DNA from: Hyphomicrobiales bacterium
GTDB taxonomy: Bacteria; Pseudomonadota; Alphaproteobacteria; Rhizobiales; Rhizobiaceae
Direction: 5' to 3'
Length of the DNA: 64,000 nucleotides
NCBI GenBank assembly: GCA_900467745.1
Contig: UBQW01000022.1
Coordinates: 259,411 to 323,410 of the forward strand
How positions within the stretch are numbered: position 1 is the first letter of the stretch; every line of letters starts with the position of its first letter. Shown in pieces: positions 43,326-54,252 of this stretch. A program made the position numbers and the translations under genes. Below the pieces are notes generated by a model, which saw nothing but the letters and a program-made list of their open reading frames with translations, was not told the DNA's origin and made no database searches.

Positions 43326-44444
43326 ATGCCCCTGATCAACCTCCCAGCCTTCTCCGAAGACCTGCTCGCCGAGTTCGCCGCCCGCCGCACCGAGCGCGTC
43401 GATACCCCGGTCATCCAGCCGGCCGAACCCTTTCTCGATATCGCCGGTGAGGATCTTCGCCGCCGCATCTTCATGACCGAGAGCGAAACCGGCGCCAGCC
43501 TTTGCCTGCGCCCGGAATTCACCATTCCCGTCTGCCTGCGCCATATCGAAAGCGCCATGGGCACGCCGAAGCGCTATGCCTATCTCGGCGAGGTCTTCCG
43601 CCAGCGCCGCGAAGGCGGCAATGAGTTCTATCAGGCGGGCATCGAAGATCTCGGCGATATCAATATCCCGAGCGCCGACGCCCGCGCCATCGGCGATGCG
43701 GCCGGCGTGCTGTCGCGGCTGCTGCCGGGCAAGAAACTGGCGGTCACGCTTGGCGATCAGGCTGTGTTCGAAGCCGTCGTCCAGGCGCTCGGTCTGCCGC
43801 TCGGCTGGCAGAAGCGGCTGATCCATGCCTTTGGCGACACCACCCATCTCGAAGCGCTGCTCGCCAGCCTTGTCAGCCCGCAATTCGTCACCGGCTTGAG
43901 CGATGACGTCGCGCGCCTTCTGGGCGCCGACGATGAAGAGGCGCTGGTCGCCCATATCGACGCCACCATGCAGGCTACAGGCTACTCCACCAATGCTAGC
44001 CGCTCGCCGCAGGATATTGCCCGCCGGCTGAAGGAAAAGCTGATCTTGTCGGAAACCCGGCTCGATGACGCGGCCTTCCTGGTGCTCCAGGAGTTCCTGT
44101 CGCTCAACGTGCCGCTGATCAATGCCTCGGCAGCGCTGTCCGGCTTCGCCGATGCCGCTGGCCTCAAGCTCGGCAACGCTCTGTCGCGCTTCGACGGACG
44201 CGTCGCCGCACTCGCCAATGCCGGCGTCGATCTCTCGCTCATCGATTATCGCGCCGCCTTCGGCCGCCCGCTGGATTATTACACCGGCCTCGTCTTCGAG
44301 ATCGGCGTCGAGGGCTCGGATGCCGTGCTCGCCGGTGGTGGCCGCTTCGACAAGCTGATGACCCTGCTCGGCGCCAAGGAGCGCATCCCGGCTGTCGGCT
44401 TCTCGCTGTGGCTGGATCGCATCGAAACGGAAAGGGCCGCCTGA
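43326..44444 (+). CDS. hisZ: ATP phosphoribosyltransferase regulatory subunit HisZ
   Basis: 372 aa. A catalytically inactive relative of HisS that assembles with short HisG and is needed for its activity in the first step of histidine biosynthesis. The class II core is seen in [19 protein letters not shown] and [22 protein letters not shown], and the C-terminal half retains [15 protein letters not shown] and [10 protein letters not shown], without the anticodon-binding domain. Its stop shares a base with the hisG start (TGATG). The leader is formed by a palindromic repeat. Confidence 0.95.
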   Translation: MPLINLPAFSEDLLAEFAARRTERVDTPVIQPAEPFLDIAGEDLRRRIFMTESETGASLCLRPEFTIPVCLRHIESAMGTPKRYAYLGEVFRQRREGGNEFYQAGIEDLGDINIPSADARAIGDAAGVLSRLLPGKKLAVTLGDQAVFEAVVQALGLPLGWQKRLIHAFGDTTHLEALLASLVSPQFVTGLSDDVARLLGADDEEALVAHIDATMQATGYSTNASRSPQDIARRLKEKLILSETRLDDAAFLVLQEFLSLNVPLINASAALSGFADAAGLKLGNALSRFDGRVAALANAGVDLSLIDYRAAFGRPLDYYTGLVFEIGVEGSDAVLAGGGRFDKLMTLLGAKERIPAVGFSLWLDRIETERAA

Positions 44445-45139
44445 TGACCATCACCATCGCGCTGCCCTCCAAGGGCCGGATGAAGGACGACGCATCGGCC
44501 ATCTTCGAGAAGGCCGGGATGAAGATCACGGCTGTCGGCAACGACCGTTCCTATCGCGGCCGCGTCGAAGGCTGGGATGATGTCGAGGTCGCCTTCCTCT
44601 CGGCCTCCGAGATCTCCAAGGAGCTCGGCAACGGCACCGTCGATTTCGGCGTCACCGGCGAAGACCTGATGCGCGAAGGCCTGGCGGAAGCCGACAAGCG
44701 CGTCGAATTCTGCGCCCGTCTCGGCTTCGGCCACGCGGATGTCATCGTCGCCGTGCCGGAGATCTGGCTCGATGTCGACAGTATGGCCGATCTGGGCGAT
44801 GTCGCCACCGATTTCCGCGCCCGCCACGGCCGCCGCCTGACGATCGCCACCAAATACTGGCGACTGACCCAGCAGTTCTTCTCGCGCCAGCACGGCATCC
44901 AGCTCTATCGCATCGTCGAGAGCCTGGGCGCCACCGAGGGCGCACCGGCATCCGGCTCGGCGGATATCATCGTCGATATCACCTCGACGGGCTCGACGTT
45001 GCGCGCCAATCACCTGAAGATCCTGTCGGATGGCGTCATCCTGCGCTCCGAGGCCTGCCTCGTGCGCGCCCGCAAGGACAGCCACGCCGACGAGCCGTCC
45101 GTCGCCCGCCTTATCGAAGCCGTCCGCGCCGCGCTTTGA
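44444..45139 (+). CDS. hisG: ATP phosphoribosyltransferase, short form
   Basis: 231 aa. Condenses ATP and PRPP to phosphoribosyl-ATP. The short form lacks the C-terminal regulatory domain and depends on HisZ, consistent with the gene directly upstream. Signatures: [15 protein letters not shown] near the start, and [27 protein letters not shown], the PRPP-binding motif. The ATG at 44444 overlaps the hisZ stop. The stop overlaps the next ATG (TGATG), so the methyltransferase is probably cotranscribed. Confidence 0.97.
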   Translation: MTITIALPSKGRMKDDASAIFEKAGMKITAVGNDRSYRGRVEGWDDVEVAFLSASEISKELGNGTVDFGVTGEDLMREGLAEADKRVEFCARLGFGHADVIVAVPEIWLDVDSMADLGDVATDFRARHGRRLTIATKYWRLTQQFFSRQHGIQLYRIVESLGATEGAPASGSADIIVDITSTGSTLRANHLKILSDGVILRSEACLVRARKDSHADEPSVARLIEAVRAAL

Positions 45140-45744
45140 TGGCCGGCGAGGACGACAACATCATCCCGCTTTACGAGCGCAACGCGCTGGCATTCGACGC
45201 GTTGCGCGGTCGCGAGCTCTTCGAAAAGCCGTGGCTCGATCGCTTCGCGGCGCTCGTTCCGCCGCGTGGCGAAATTCTCGATCTCGACTGCGGCGCGGCC
45301 GAGCCAATGGCGGCAAGCTTGATCCGCGACGGCTTTCGCGTCACCGGCGTCGATGCCTCGGAAACGCTGATTGCGCTTTGCCGTGAACGCTTCCCGGATC
45401 GCGCGTGGTTTGTGGCCGACATGCGTGAATTCTCGCTGCCGATCAGGTGCAACGGCATTCTCGCCTGGCACAGCTTCTTTCATCTCAATCAGGATGACCA
45501 GCGGGCCATGTTTTCGCGCTTCGCCGCACTCTCTGCTCCCGGTGCCGCGCTGATGTTCACATCCGGCCATTTCGATGGCGTAGCCATGGGCGATTTCGCC
45601 GGCGAGCCGCTTTATCACGCCAGCCTCTCGGCGCAGGAGTATACCGCGCTGCTTGAGGAAAACGGCTTTGCCGTCGTCTCCCACGTCGCGCAGGATCCGC
45701 AATGCGGCGGCGCCACCGTCTGGCTGGCGAAGCGGATATCCTAG
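45139..45744 (+). CDS. SAM-dependent methyltransferase
   Basis: 201 aa. Class I methyltransferase with motif I EILDLDCGAAEPMAASLI followed by VTGVDASETLIALCRER and the post-motif AWHSFFHLNQDD. The motif I is less canonical than in most members (DCGAAEP). It overlaps hisG and probably ends the his operon, but no established role in histidine synthesis is known for such a protein. The ATG at 45139 is preferred over a TTG one codon before. Confidence 0.82.
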   Translation: MAGEDDNIIPLYERNALAFDALRGRELFEKPWLDRFAALVPPRGEILDLDCGAAEPMAASLIRDGFRVTGVDASETLIALCRERFPDRAWFVADMREFSLPIRCNGILAWHSFFHLNQDDQRAMFSRFAALSAPGAALMFTSGHFDGVAMGDFAGEPLYHASLSAQEYTALLEENGFAVVSHVAQDPQCGGATVWLAKRIS

Positions 45745-45762
45745 TCTAGTTATTCCAGAATA

Positions 45763-45792
45763 AGAAAAGCCCGCCGTCTGGTGACGGCGGGC
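45763..45792 (-). terminator. Terminator of the DoxX gene
   Basis: On the minus strand GCCCGCCGTC and GACGGCGGGC (45783-45792/45769-45778) form a perfect 10-base-pair stem with a 4-base loop followed by TTTTCTTATT. It also lies after the methyltransferase on the plus strand and may act in both directions. Confidence 0.85.
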
Positions 45793-45822
45793 CTGGGCAT
45801 GCTTGGGAGGATGCCTTTTGTT

Positions 45823-46269
45823 TTATGCAGCGACCGGCAGCGCACCACGGCGGGCGTCGATCGAGTAGAGGCCGGGGCCGAAGGTGGCGAGCAGGATGTA
45901 GGCGCCGGCGAGCGTGAAGTTCTTCATCAGCATGATGCCGTTGAGAGCGTTGATCCAGCCGAGAGCGGCATCCGGCCAGCCGGGAACGGCAACGGTGCCG
46001 GAGTGGAAGACGAGACCGGTGAAGGCGCAGAATGCGGCAAGCGCCCAGCCGACGATCTTCGTCTGGAAGCCGATGAGAACGGCAAGACCGGTGACGAGTT
46101 CGAACAGGCCAGCGAGGTAGGCAAGGGCGGTGGCGGCAGGAAGGCCGGCGCCGGTGATCATGCCGGCGGTGCCAGCCGGGTCGGTCAGCTTGCCGAAGCC
46201 GGAATAGATGAAGATGAAGGACAGAAGAATGCGGGCGACGAGAATGACAATGTTCTGGGTATTCGACAT
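45823..46269 (-). CDS. DoxX family membrane protein
   Basis: 148 aa with four predicted membrane helices. The DoxX signature ARILLSFIFIYSGFGKLTDP is present, followed by GLFELVTGLAVLIGF. DoxX-like proteins are small integral inner-membrane proteins with roles in terminal oxidase activity or redox stress that are poorly defined. The start at 46269 (MSNTQNIVILVARI) is chosen over a long upstream frame. A strong terminator follows. Confidence 0.88.
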   Translation of the reverse strand: MSNTQNIVILVARILLSFIFIYSGFGKLTDPAGTAGMITGAGLPAATALAYLAGLFELVTGLAVLIGFQTKIVGWALAAFCAFTGLVFHSGTVAVPGWPDAALGWINALNGIMLMKNFTLAGAYILLATFGPGLYSIDARRGALPVAA

Positions 46270-46490
46270 GGAACTGTCTCCGGTTGAATGAGTTGAGACC
46301 GGTGTGCCCCCCGGCACGGTTGTCGATCTCGTATGCACTGTTTCTCCTCCATTTTGGTCGTCATGGAAAGATAGACGGGAGCGGACAGTTCGTTCAGCAA
46401 TAGTGAACGACAATAGCGAATGATGGCGGCTTGCCATGGCGCCGCGCGCTCTTCTATGGTCGGGCCACCTACCGCAACTGGAGACTTCAG

Positions 46491-47201
46491 ATGGCAGACC
46501 TTTCCGCATTCCCGATCACCAAACGCTGGCCGGCAAGCAACCCCGATATCATCCAGCTCTATTCGCTGCCCACGCCGAACGGCGTGAAGGTGTCGATCGC
46601 GCTTGAGGAGCTCGCTCTGCCTTATGAGCCGCATCTGATCTCGTTCGGCACCAATGATCAGAAATCTCCGGAGTTCATGTCGCTCAATCCGAATGGCCGC
46701 ATTCCGGCGATCATCGATCCCAATGGCCCTGATGGAAAGCCGATCGGCTTGTTCGAATCCGGAGCGATCCTGGTCTATCTCGCCGAAAAGACCGGCAAGC
46801 TCATCCCGGCGGATGCTGCCGGCCGCTACGAGACGCTCCAGTGGGTGTTCTTCCAGATGGGCGGCATCGGGCCGATGTTCGGCCAGTTCGGCCACTTCCA
46901 TAAGTTCGCCGCCGACAAGGTCGCCAACAATTCCTATCCGGTGGAGCGTTATCGTGACGAGTCCAAGCGTCTGCTCGGCGTTCTGGAAGAGCGGCTGCAG
47001 GGCCGTCAGTGGATCATGGGCGACACCTACACCATCGCCGATATCACCACGTTCCCATGGGTGCGCGGCGCCGATGTCTTCTATGGTGGCCGCGAGCTCC
47101 TGGAATACGACAAGTTCCCGGCGGTCATGGACTGGCTGAAGCGCTGCATCGCGCGCCCGGCGAGCGAAAAGGGCCTGAACATCCCGGCACGCCCGGCCTG
47201 A
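46491..47201 (+). CDS. Glutathione S-transferase, YghU/YfcG-like
   Basis: 236 aa. The N-terminal thioredoxin-fold with YSLPTPNGVKVSIALEELAL, then NPNGRIPAIID and ESGAILVYLAEK, and the C-terminal helical domain containing DTYTIADITTFPWVRG, are the standard GST pattern. The TPNG start matches the Nu-class (YghU/YfcG) enzymes with glutathione-dependent disulfide-bond reductase activity. The ATG at 46491 is the good start. A bidirectional terminator follows. Confidence 0.92.
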   Translation: MADLSAFPITKRWPASNPDIIQLYSLPTPNGVKVSIALEELALPYEPHLISFGTNDQKSPEFMSLNPNGRIPAIIDPNGPDGKPIGLFESGAILVYLAEKTGKLIPADAAGRYETLQWVFFQMGGIGPMFGQFGHFHKFAADKVANNSYPVERYRDESKRLLGVLEERLQGRQWIMGDTYTIADITTFPWVRGADVFYGGRELLEYDKFPAVMDWLKRCIARPASEKGLNIPARPA

Positions 47202-47231
47202 ACCATCTAGGCAATATGTGCCCATAACGTC

Positions 47232-47258
47232 AAAAGCCGGCCCATTGGGCCGGCTTTT
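47232..47258. terminator. Bidirectional rho-independent terminator
   Basis: GCCGGCCC (47236-47243) and GGGCCGGC (47247-47254) pair perfectly around ATT, with A4 before and T4 after. It ends the GST gene and the convergent gene at 47278. Confidence 0.92.
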
Positions 47259-47277
47259 CCGTGACAGCAGGTAAGTT

Positions 47278-47724
47278 TTACTGGCGGCGAATGGCGGCCT
47301 TGCCGGTGTCGGCTTCGATGCGCGGGAAGATGAACATGCCGATCATGCTGCCATTGCCTTCCTCTTCGTAGCCGTTCGATTCACCCATGCAGAAAAGCGG
47401 CTGGCGATAGCCGTTCGGCAGGATAATCGTGGTCGAAAAACAGAAGGACGAGGACAGGGCAGCTGCCTGTTCGAAAATCTGGACGATGCGGCCTCGATCT
47501 TTGGGATCGTAGCAGCGCATCAGGCTGAGCAAGCCGCATTCTGGTACGCTCAGGCCATGAAGCCGGGCGCTGCGTTCTTGAAGGCGGATCACGCCGCTTG
47601 AAAAGTCGCCGACCCAGCTTTCCGATATCGAGAGCTGAGCGAGCATGTCGGGATTGTTGTCATTGAGTTCCAGCGATCCGCGCATCAGCGCTGCGGGTGC
47701 GTTGGTTTTTGTTATCTTAAACAC
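47278..47724 (-). CDS. PAS-like small protein
   Basis: 148 aa from the GTG at 47724, which has GGGGAA just upstream; an ATG at 47778 in the same frame would give 166 aa. The region SWVGDFSSGVIRLQERSARLHGLS through YDPKDRGRIVQIFEQAAALSSSFCF has the length and pattern of a PAS domain, with no output domain. Rhizobial genomes carry many such single-domain sensors, and partner proteins are not adjacent. No catalytic motif. The reading frame is convergent with the GST gene. Confidence 0.6.
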   Translation of the reverse strand: MFKITKTNAPAALMRGSLELNDNNPDMLAQLSISESWVGDFSSGVIRLQERSARLHGLSVPECGLLSLMRCYDPKDRGRIVQIFEQAAALSSSFCFSTTIILPNGYRQPLFCMGESNGYEEEGNGSMIGMFIFPRIEADTGKAAIRRQ

Positions 47725-48333
47725 ATTGTTCCCCAGTTTGGGCGCAGCGTTCTCCCGTGCTGCACACCCGGCAAACATTACAGTTTCAGTCGACGCCGCG
47801 CTTCATGCTCGGTGGCCGGAAAATAGCGTTCCGAGCGGTCGCCCCAAGAAGTGAGCCCACTCTGCCCAGCCTTTCCAAAATATGCAACTTCTAATTTAAT
47901 TTCAGGATAAGAAACTCGGTCCATGCGTCAATGCAATTCTGAGCGGTGTCGGCGATGCAGCGGCAAGAACGCCTGAACGAAGCGCCGAACACAGCGCGAA
48001 TCTATAAGTTTTTTTGCAGAAACGGCAACGGTTTTTAACACGCAGGCATACCCGCGCACCCAGTCATTAGTGGTCAAAAATAGCGGAAAGGTTGATGAAA
48101 CCACTGCTAAATAATGCGAAATTGATAGAGTTGTGGGCGTTTCCCGTCTCTGACGGCAACCATTGGCACGAAAACTCGATTGCTGCGAGAATTTGACCCC
48201 TCGGTAAAAATCGCCCGTCGAGCAAGCTTCACGAAAGCCTCGCCAAACGACGGGGCCGCCAGCTGCCGTGATTATACGTTTCATCAGGCGGTTGAAAAAT
48301 ATCGGGGCGAATGTGAGCGCGAATCACAAAACG
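47725..48333. other. Gene-free region between the PAS-like protein and groEL
   Basis: About 600 bases with lower GC than average and no supported gene on either strand. Short reverse-strand frames here lack starts with ribosome-binding sites and recognisable content. Several A/T runs occur between 47885 and 48140. No RNA fold, repeat or promoter could be named with confidence. Confidence 0.5.
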
Positions 48334-48359
48334 AAAAGGGCGACCCGAGGGCCGCCCTT
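48334..48359 (-). terminator. groESL operon terminator
   Basis: AAGGGCG (48336-48342) pairs with CGCCCTT (48353-48359), continued by an inner CCC/GGG stem after one mismatch; on the minus strand the stem is followed by TTTT. It lies about 45 bases beyond the groEL stop. Confidence 0.85.
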
Positions 48360-48403
48360 CCGTAACCTGAACCGGTTGGCTCAGATGTGCAGGCTTTCGC
48401 CTA

Positions 48404-50068
<1,665 letters not shown>

Positions 50069-50102
50069 TCAGCGAATTAGGATGAAGTGGGAAACCGGCT
50101 GA

Positions 50103-50399
50103 TTAGCCGATGATGCCCATGATGTCGGCTTCCTTCATGATCAGAAGGTCTTCGCCGTTGATCTTGACTTCGGTGCCGGACCACTTGCCGAACAGAACGC
50201 GGTCGCCAGCCTTGACGTCGAGAGCGACGACCTTGCCGGACTCGTCACGAGCGCCGGTGCCGACGGCGACGATTTCGCCTTCCTGCGGCTTTTCCTTGGC
50301 GGTGTCAGGAATGATGATGCCGCCCTTGGTCTTTTCTTCGGACTCAACGCGGCGAACAACGACGCGATCGTGAAGGGGGCGGAAGTTGGTGCTTGCCAT
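50103..50399 (-). CDS. groES: Co-chaperonin GroES
   Basis: 98 aa. Forms the seven-membered lid of GroEL. Signatures: [19 protein letters not shown], the mobile-loop [17 protein letters not shown], and [22 protein letters not shown] at 50399, 58 bases after a CIRCE palindrome. Cotranscribed with groEL. Confidence 0.99.
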   Translation of the reverse strand: MASTNFRPLHDRVVVRRVESEEKTKGGIIIPDTAKEKPQEGEIVAVGTGARDESGKVVALDVKAGDRVLFGKWSGTEVKINGEDLLIMKEADIMGIIG

Positions 50400-50457
50400 T
50401 GTCTAATCCCTCGATCAAATGACACTCGCAGGCCGGTATGGCCCACACGGATGGGTG

Positions 50458-50484
50458 TTAGCACTCTCCTCTGGTGAGTGCTAG
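50458..50484. promoter_or_regulatory. CIRCE element (HrcA operator)
   Basis: TTAGCACTC (50458-50466), nine bases, then GAGTGCTAG (50476-50484): the CIRCE consensus TTAGCACTC-N9-GAGTGCTAA with one mismatch at the last base. HrcA binds it to repress groESL outside heat shock. It lies about 60 bases upstream of groES. Confidence 0.95.
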
Positions 50485-50492
50485 CGACCTGC

Positions 50493-50521
50493 ATTTAGGA
50501 GCGGCCATCTGGGGAGTCAAG
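50493..50521 (-). promoter_or_regulatory. Probable RpoH (sigma-32-type) promoter of groESL
   Basis: On the minus strand CTTG (50521-50518) is followed after 18 bases by CCTAAAT (50499-50493), six of seven matches to the alphaproteobacterial RpoH -10 pattern CYTATNT. TTGACT overlaps the -35 end, so a housekeeping sigma could also use it. CIRCE starts 9 bases downstream. Confidence 0.55.
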
Positions 50522-50820
50522 GGAAGCTGTCGTAATTTTCCGACGCCCCGTGTCTATAGCCGTTTGATGGCAAAGTTGTGAACCTGCCGGCTATCTGTAG
50601 AGGGCATGAAAACGCTTCGATGGTTAATGCCGGAAAGGGCAGGGGCCGTCCGCATCTCCCGGCGCCGAGCTTTGTCATAAACCCGTGTCTGGAATTTGCG
50701 AAAGGCCAACAGGAAGCGCCGTCTCGGACACGCCGCCGGGCCGGGATTGTCCAGCCCCGATGCGGATGATATCGAGCGACAGGGGACAGCCGGCAGAGGT
50801 CGGCAAAGGGGTGGATATAT
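50522..50820. other. Intergenic region between groES and chrA
   Basis: About 300 bases with no supported gene. Short frames here are open only as shadows. No terminator, repeat or RNA fold identified; the promoter of chrA is presumably here but no convincing hexamer pair could be assigned. Confidence 0.5.
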
Positions 50821-52236
50821 ATGAGCGTGGACGGAGCGTTGATGGCGGATGACAGCGTGGCATCGGTGCCGTTTGGCGAGGCCGTCCGCGTCTGGGCCAG
50901 GATCGGCTGTCTGAGCTTCGGCGGCCCCGCCGGCCAGATCGCCCTGATGCACCGGACCATCGTCGACGAAAAGCGCTGGATCTCCGAGGATCGCTTCCTG
51001 CATGCGCTGAACTACTGCATGCTTCTGCCGGGGCCCGAGGCGCAGCAGCTCGCCACTTATATCGGCTGGTTGATGCACGGCGTGCGCGGCGGCATCCTCG
51101 CCGGCCTGCTCTTCATCCTGCCGGGCTTCGTGGTCATGCTGGGGCTCTCCGCCCTCTACGCCGTCTTCCAGGAAACCACCTGGCTTCCCGCCCTGTTCTT
51201 CGGCCTCAAGGCCGCTGTCCTTGCCGTCGTCGTCGAGGCGCTGCTGCGCCTTGCCCGTCGCGCGCTGAAAACCCGCGCGCATTATTACATCGCCGCCGCC
51301 TCGTTCCTGGCGCTGTTCATGCTGAACGCGCCATTCCCGATCGTCGTCATCCTCGCCGGTCTCACGGGTTTCGCTCTGCACCGCTATGCCCGCCGACACG
51401 CGCCGACGCAGGAAGCCAAGGCGCAATCGCCCCTGCGCCAGCCCAAGTTTACGACCCACGCCATCGCCCGGCCGCTGCTGGTCCTCGTCTTCTGGATCCT
51501 CATCTGGCAGGCGCCGTTGCTCCTCGTCCGCAATCTGCACGCGCCATCCGATCTCATCGCCGAGGCGCTCAGCGGCGAGACCAATGTGTTCGGCGCGCTC
51601 TTCATCTTCTTCTCCAAGATGGCGGTCATCACCTTCGGCGGCGCCTATGCGGTGCTCACCTATGTCGCGCAGGTCGCCGTCGGCCATTATGCCTGGCTGC
51701 AGCCGGGCGAGATGCTGGATGGTCTGGCGCTGGCCGAAACCACGCCCGGCCCGCTGGTCCTCGTCCTCTGTTTCGTCGGCTTCCTCGCCGGCTACCGCAA
51801 CCCGCTTTTCATGGCACCGCTGATGGGCGGTGCGCTCGGCGCCGCGCTGGTTGCCTGGGCCACCTTCGTCCCCAGCTTCGTCTGGATCTTTGCCGGCGCG
51901 CCCTTCGTCGAGAAGCTGCGCGATAATGCCGGCCTGTCTGCGGCGCTGTCGGCCATCACAGCGGCCGTCGTCGGCGTCATCCTCAATCTGTCACTCTGGT
52001 TCGGCCTGCATGTGCTCTTCGCAGAGGTCGGTCGCGTATCGCTTCTGTCGCGCGGCTCAGGGCTTCCCATCGTCAGTCTCGCCTGGCCGCAATGGGCGAC
52101 TATCGATGTTGCGGCGCTGGCGATCTTCGTGGTCGCGTCTGTCCTGCTGTTCTACGTGAAGATGGGCATGGTCAAGGTCTTGGGCCTTTGCGCCGCTGCC
52201 GGCCTTGCCATCAAGGGCGCCGAACTGCTGCTCTGA
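50821..52236 (+). CDS. chrA: Chromate transporter ChrA, long form
   Basis: 471 aa, a polytopic membrane protein formed by two homologous CHR halves. The first half has GCLSFGGPAGQIALMHR and LPGPEAQQLATYIG; the second has the matching FGGAYAVLTYVAQ and ALAETTPGPLVLVL. ChrA family members export chromate by an antiport coupled to the proton motive force. No chrB regulator gene is next to it. An ATG at 50821 starts MSVDGALM; a second ATG 21 bases later is possible. Substrate is inferred from family. Confidence 0.9.
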   Translation: MSVDGALMADDSVASVPFGEAVRVWARIGCLSFGGPAGQIALMHRTIVDEKRWISEDRFLHALNYCMLLPGPEAQQLATYIGWLMHGVRGGILAGLLFILPGFVVMLGLSALYAVFQETTWLPALFFGLKAAVLAVVVEALLRLARRALKTRAHYYIAAASFLALFMLNAPFPIVVILAGLTGFALHRYARRHAPTQEAKAQSPLRQPKFTTHAIARPLLVLVFWILIWQAPLLLVRNLHAPSDLIAEALSGETNVFGALFIFFSKMAVITFGGAYAVLTYVAQVAVGHYAWLQPGEMLDGLALAETTPGPLVLVLCFVGFLAGYRNPLFMAPLMGGALGAALVAWATFVPSFVWIFAGAPFVEKLRDNAGLSAALSAITAAVVGVILNLSLWFGLHVLFAEVGRVSLLSRGSGLPIVSLAWPQWATIDVAALAIFVVASVLLFYVKMGMVKVLGLCAAAGLAIKGAELLL

Positions 52237-52354
52237 GGGCCGTCGGAGCGCACCGGGTCGCAAGAATTTCATCGTTCTGCATTGCAAAATTTCTTGCCAT
52301 CGCGGCGGGGCTTTGCGATGTCAGCCCTCATCGAATGAAAACCGGGACTTTGAA

Positions 52355-53203
52355 ATGGCGCAGCGCATCGAGAATTTCGCAGAGATCACCAGCCACTATG
52401 ATGCGGTGTTCTGCGATGTGTGGGGCGTTTTGCACAACGGCGTTTCGCCCTTTCCAAAGGCCGCCGCAGCCTTGCAGGCCGCGCGCGAGGCTGGTCTCAC
52501 GGTCGTCCTGATTACCAATTCGCCGCGCATCGCGCCGCTCGTCGTCGATCAGCTCCGCAACATCGGCATCCAGGACGAAGCCTATGATCGCATCGTCACC
52601 TCGGGTGACGTCACCCGTGGCCTGATCGCCGAGGGCCCGAAGAAGGTCTTCCTGCTCGGCCCGGATCGCGACATCGCCATCATCGAAGGCATCGGCGTCA
52701 CCCGCGTTTCCGCCGAGGAGGCCGATTGCGTCGTCTGCACCGGCTTCTTCGACGATGAGACCGAGACGCCCGAGGATTACACCGACATGCTCAAGGCCTT
52801 CCAGGCCCGCGACGTGCCGCTGATCTGCGCCAATCCAGACCTGATCGTCGAGCGCGGCCACAAGATGATCCCCTGCGCCGGTGCCATGGCCGCCTATTAC
52901 GATCAGCTCGGCGGCAAGACCCGCATCGCCGGCAAGCCGCACAAGCCGATCTATGACGCCGTGCTCTCGGTTGCCCGCGAAATGCGCGGCGACCTCAAGA
53001 TGGACCGCATCCTGGCGATCGGCGACGGCATGCCGACGGATGTGCGCGGCGCCCTCGATTACGGTCTCGATCTTCTCTATATCAGCGGCGGCATCCACGC
53101 GGCCGAATACACGCTGAACGGCGAGACCGACGAGGCGATCCTCACCGCCTATCTCGAACGCGAGAAGGCAACGCCGAAGTGGTGGATGCCGCGCCTGGCC
53201 TGA
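52355..53203 (+). CDS. HAD-superfamily class IIA hydrolase (TIGR01459-like)
   Basis: 282 aa. HAD class IIA with motif I AVFCDVWGVLHNG, VLITNSPR, LICANPDLIVERG, KPHKPIYDAVL with the lysine, and the acidic ILAIGDGMPTDVRGALDYG. The family is common in alphaproteobacteria next to ribF and is thought to be a sugar-phosphate or nucleotide phosphatase; the substrate has not been read here. The ATG at 52355 (MAQRIENFAEI) is selected; the frame is open upstream but not protein-like. RibF follows 58 bases later, so cotranscription is likely. Confidence 0.9.
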   Translation: MAQRIENFAEITSHYDAVFCDVWGVLHNGVSPFPKAAAALQAAREAGLTVVLITNSPRIAPLVVDQLRNIGIQDEAYDRIVTSGDVTRGLIAEGPKKVFLLGPDRDIAIIEGIGVTRVSAEEADCVVCTGFFDDETETPEDYTDMLKAFQARDVPLICANPDLIVERGHKMIPCAGAMAAYYDQLGGKTRIAGKPHKPIYDAVLSVAREMRGDLKMDRILAIGDGMPTDVRGALDYGLDLLYISGGIHAAEYTLNGETDEAILTAYLEREKATPKWWMPRLA

Positions 53204-53261
53204 GCCTTCGCGCACCTGAAGCCGCCTTGCCTAAGCCCGAAGCATCAGTAAAGTCTGCCCG

Positions 53262-54248
53262 ATGACCGTCTTCCACCGCAACGAAACCCGAGAGCCCTTG
53301 CCCGATCACCTGCATGGTGGCGTGGTCGCCATCGGCAATTTCGACGGCGTCCATCGCGGTCATCAGTCGGTGCTGGAACGCGCGCTCGAGATTGCCGCGG
53401 CGCGCGGCGTTCCGGCCCTCGTGCTGACCTTCGAGCCGCATCCGCGCACCGTCTTCAACCCGCAGACACCGGTCTTCCGCCTGACGCCCGCGCCGTTGCG
53501 CGCCCGCATCCTCGAGGCCATGGGCTTCGGCGCCGTTATCGAATACCCGTTCGACCGCGAATTCTCGCAGCGCTCGGCTGAGGATTTCATCCACTCGATC
53601 CTCAAGGATTGGCTGGCCGCCTCCGAGGTCGTGACCGGCGTCGATTTCCATTTCGGCCGTGGCCGCGAGGGTGGCCCGGCCTTCCTTATGGATGCCGGCA
53701 ACAAATACGGCTTCGGCGTCACGCTGATCGACACCTTCCGCGACGAGAACGCCGACGTTGTCTCTTCCAGCCGCATCCGCGCGTTGTTGAAGCAGGGCGA
53801 AGTCAGCGAGGTCGCCGGCCTGCTCGGCTATCACTACACGGTCGAATCCGAGGTGATCGGCGGCGAAAAGCTCGGCCGCCAGCTGGGCTTCCCGACAGCC
53901 AACATGCGCCTTCCAGCCGAGGTCGAACTGAAGCCCGGCATCTACGCCGTCCGCTTCCGCTTCGAGGATGGGTCGATGCACGACGCGGTGGCCAGCTATG
54001 GCCGCCGCCCGACAGTGACCGACAACGGCGCGCCACTGCTTGAGACCTTCGTCTTCGATTTCTCCGGCGATCTCTATGGCCAGATCTGTTCCGTTTCCTT
54101 CTTCTCTTACCTGCGCCCCGAGCTGAAGTTCGACGGCCTGGAACCGCTGGTCGAGCAGATGAACCGCGACAAGGAAGAGGCGAGGGCGGTGCTATCAGGC
54201 ATCCAGCCGATCAGCGCGCTCGACCGCAAGCTCTGCGGCCTCGTCTGA
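53262..54248 (+). CDS. ribF: Bifunctional riboflavin kinase/FAD synthetase
   Basis: 328 aa. Makes FMN from riboflavin and FAD from FMN. The N-terminal FAD synthetase domain has the nucleotidyltransferase motif GNFDGVHRGHQ and VTGVDFHFGRGREG; the C-terminal kinase domain has LGRQLGFPTANMRLP and PGIYAVRFRF. The order and length are standard. It precedes the convergent DMT exporter with 4 bases between stops. Confidence 0.96.
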   Translation: MTVFHRNETREPLPDHLHGGVVAIGNFDGVHRGHQSVLERALEIAAARGVPALVLTFEPHPRTVFNPQTPVFRLTPAPLRARILEAMGFGAVIEYPFDREFSQRSAEDFIHSILKDWLAASEVVTGVDFHFGRGREGGPAFLMDAGNKYGFGVTLIDTFRDENADVVSSSRIRALLKQGEVSEVAGLLGYHYTVESEVIGGEKLGRQLGFPTANMRLPAEVELKPGIYAVRFRFEDGSMHDAVASYGRRPTVTDNGAPLLETFVFDFSGDLYGQICSVSFFSYLRPELKFDGLEPLVEQMNRDKEEARAVLSGIQPISALDRKLCGLV

Positions 54249-54252
54249 AGCT

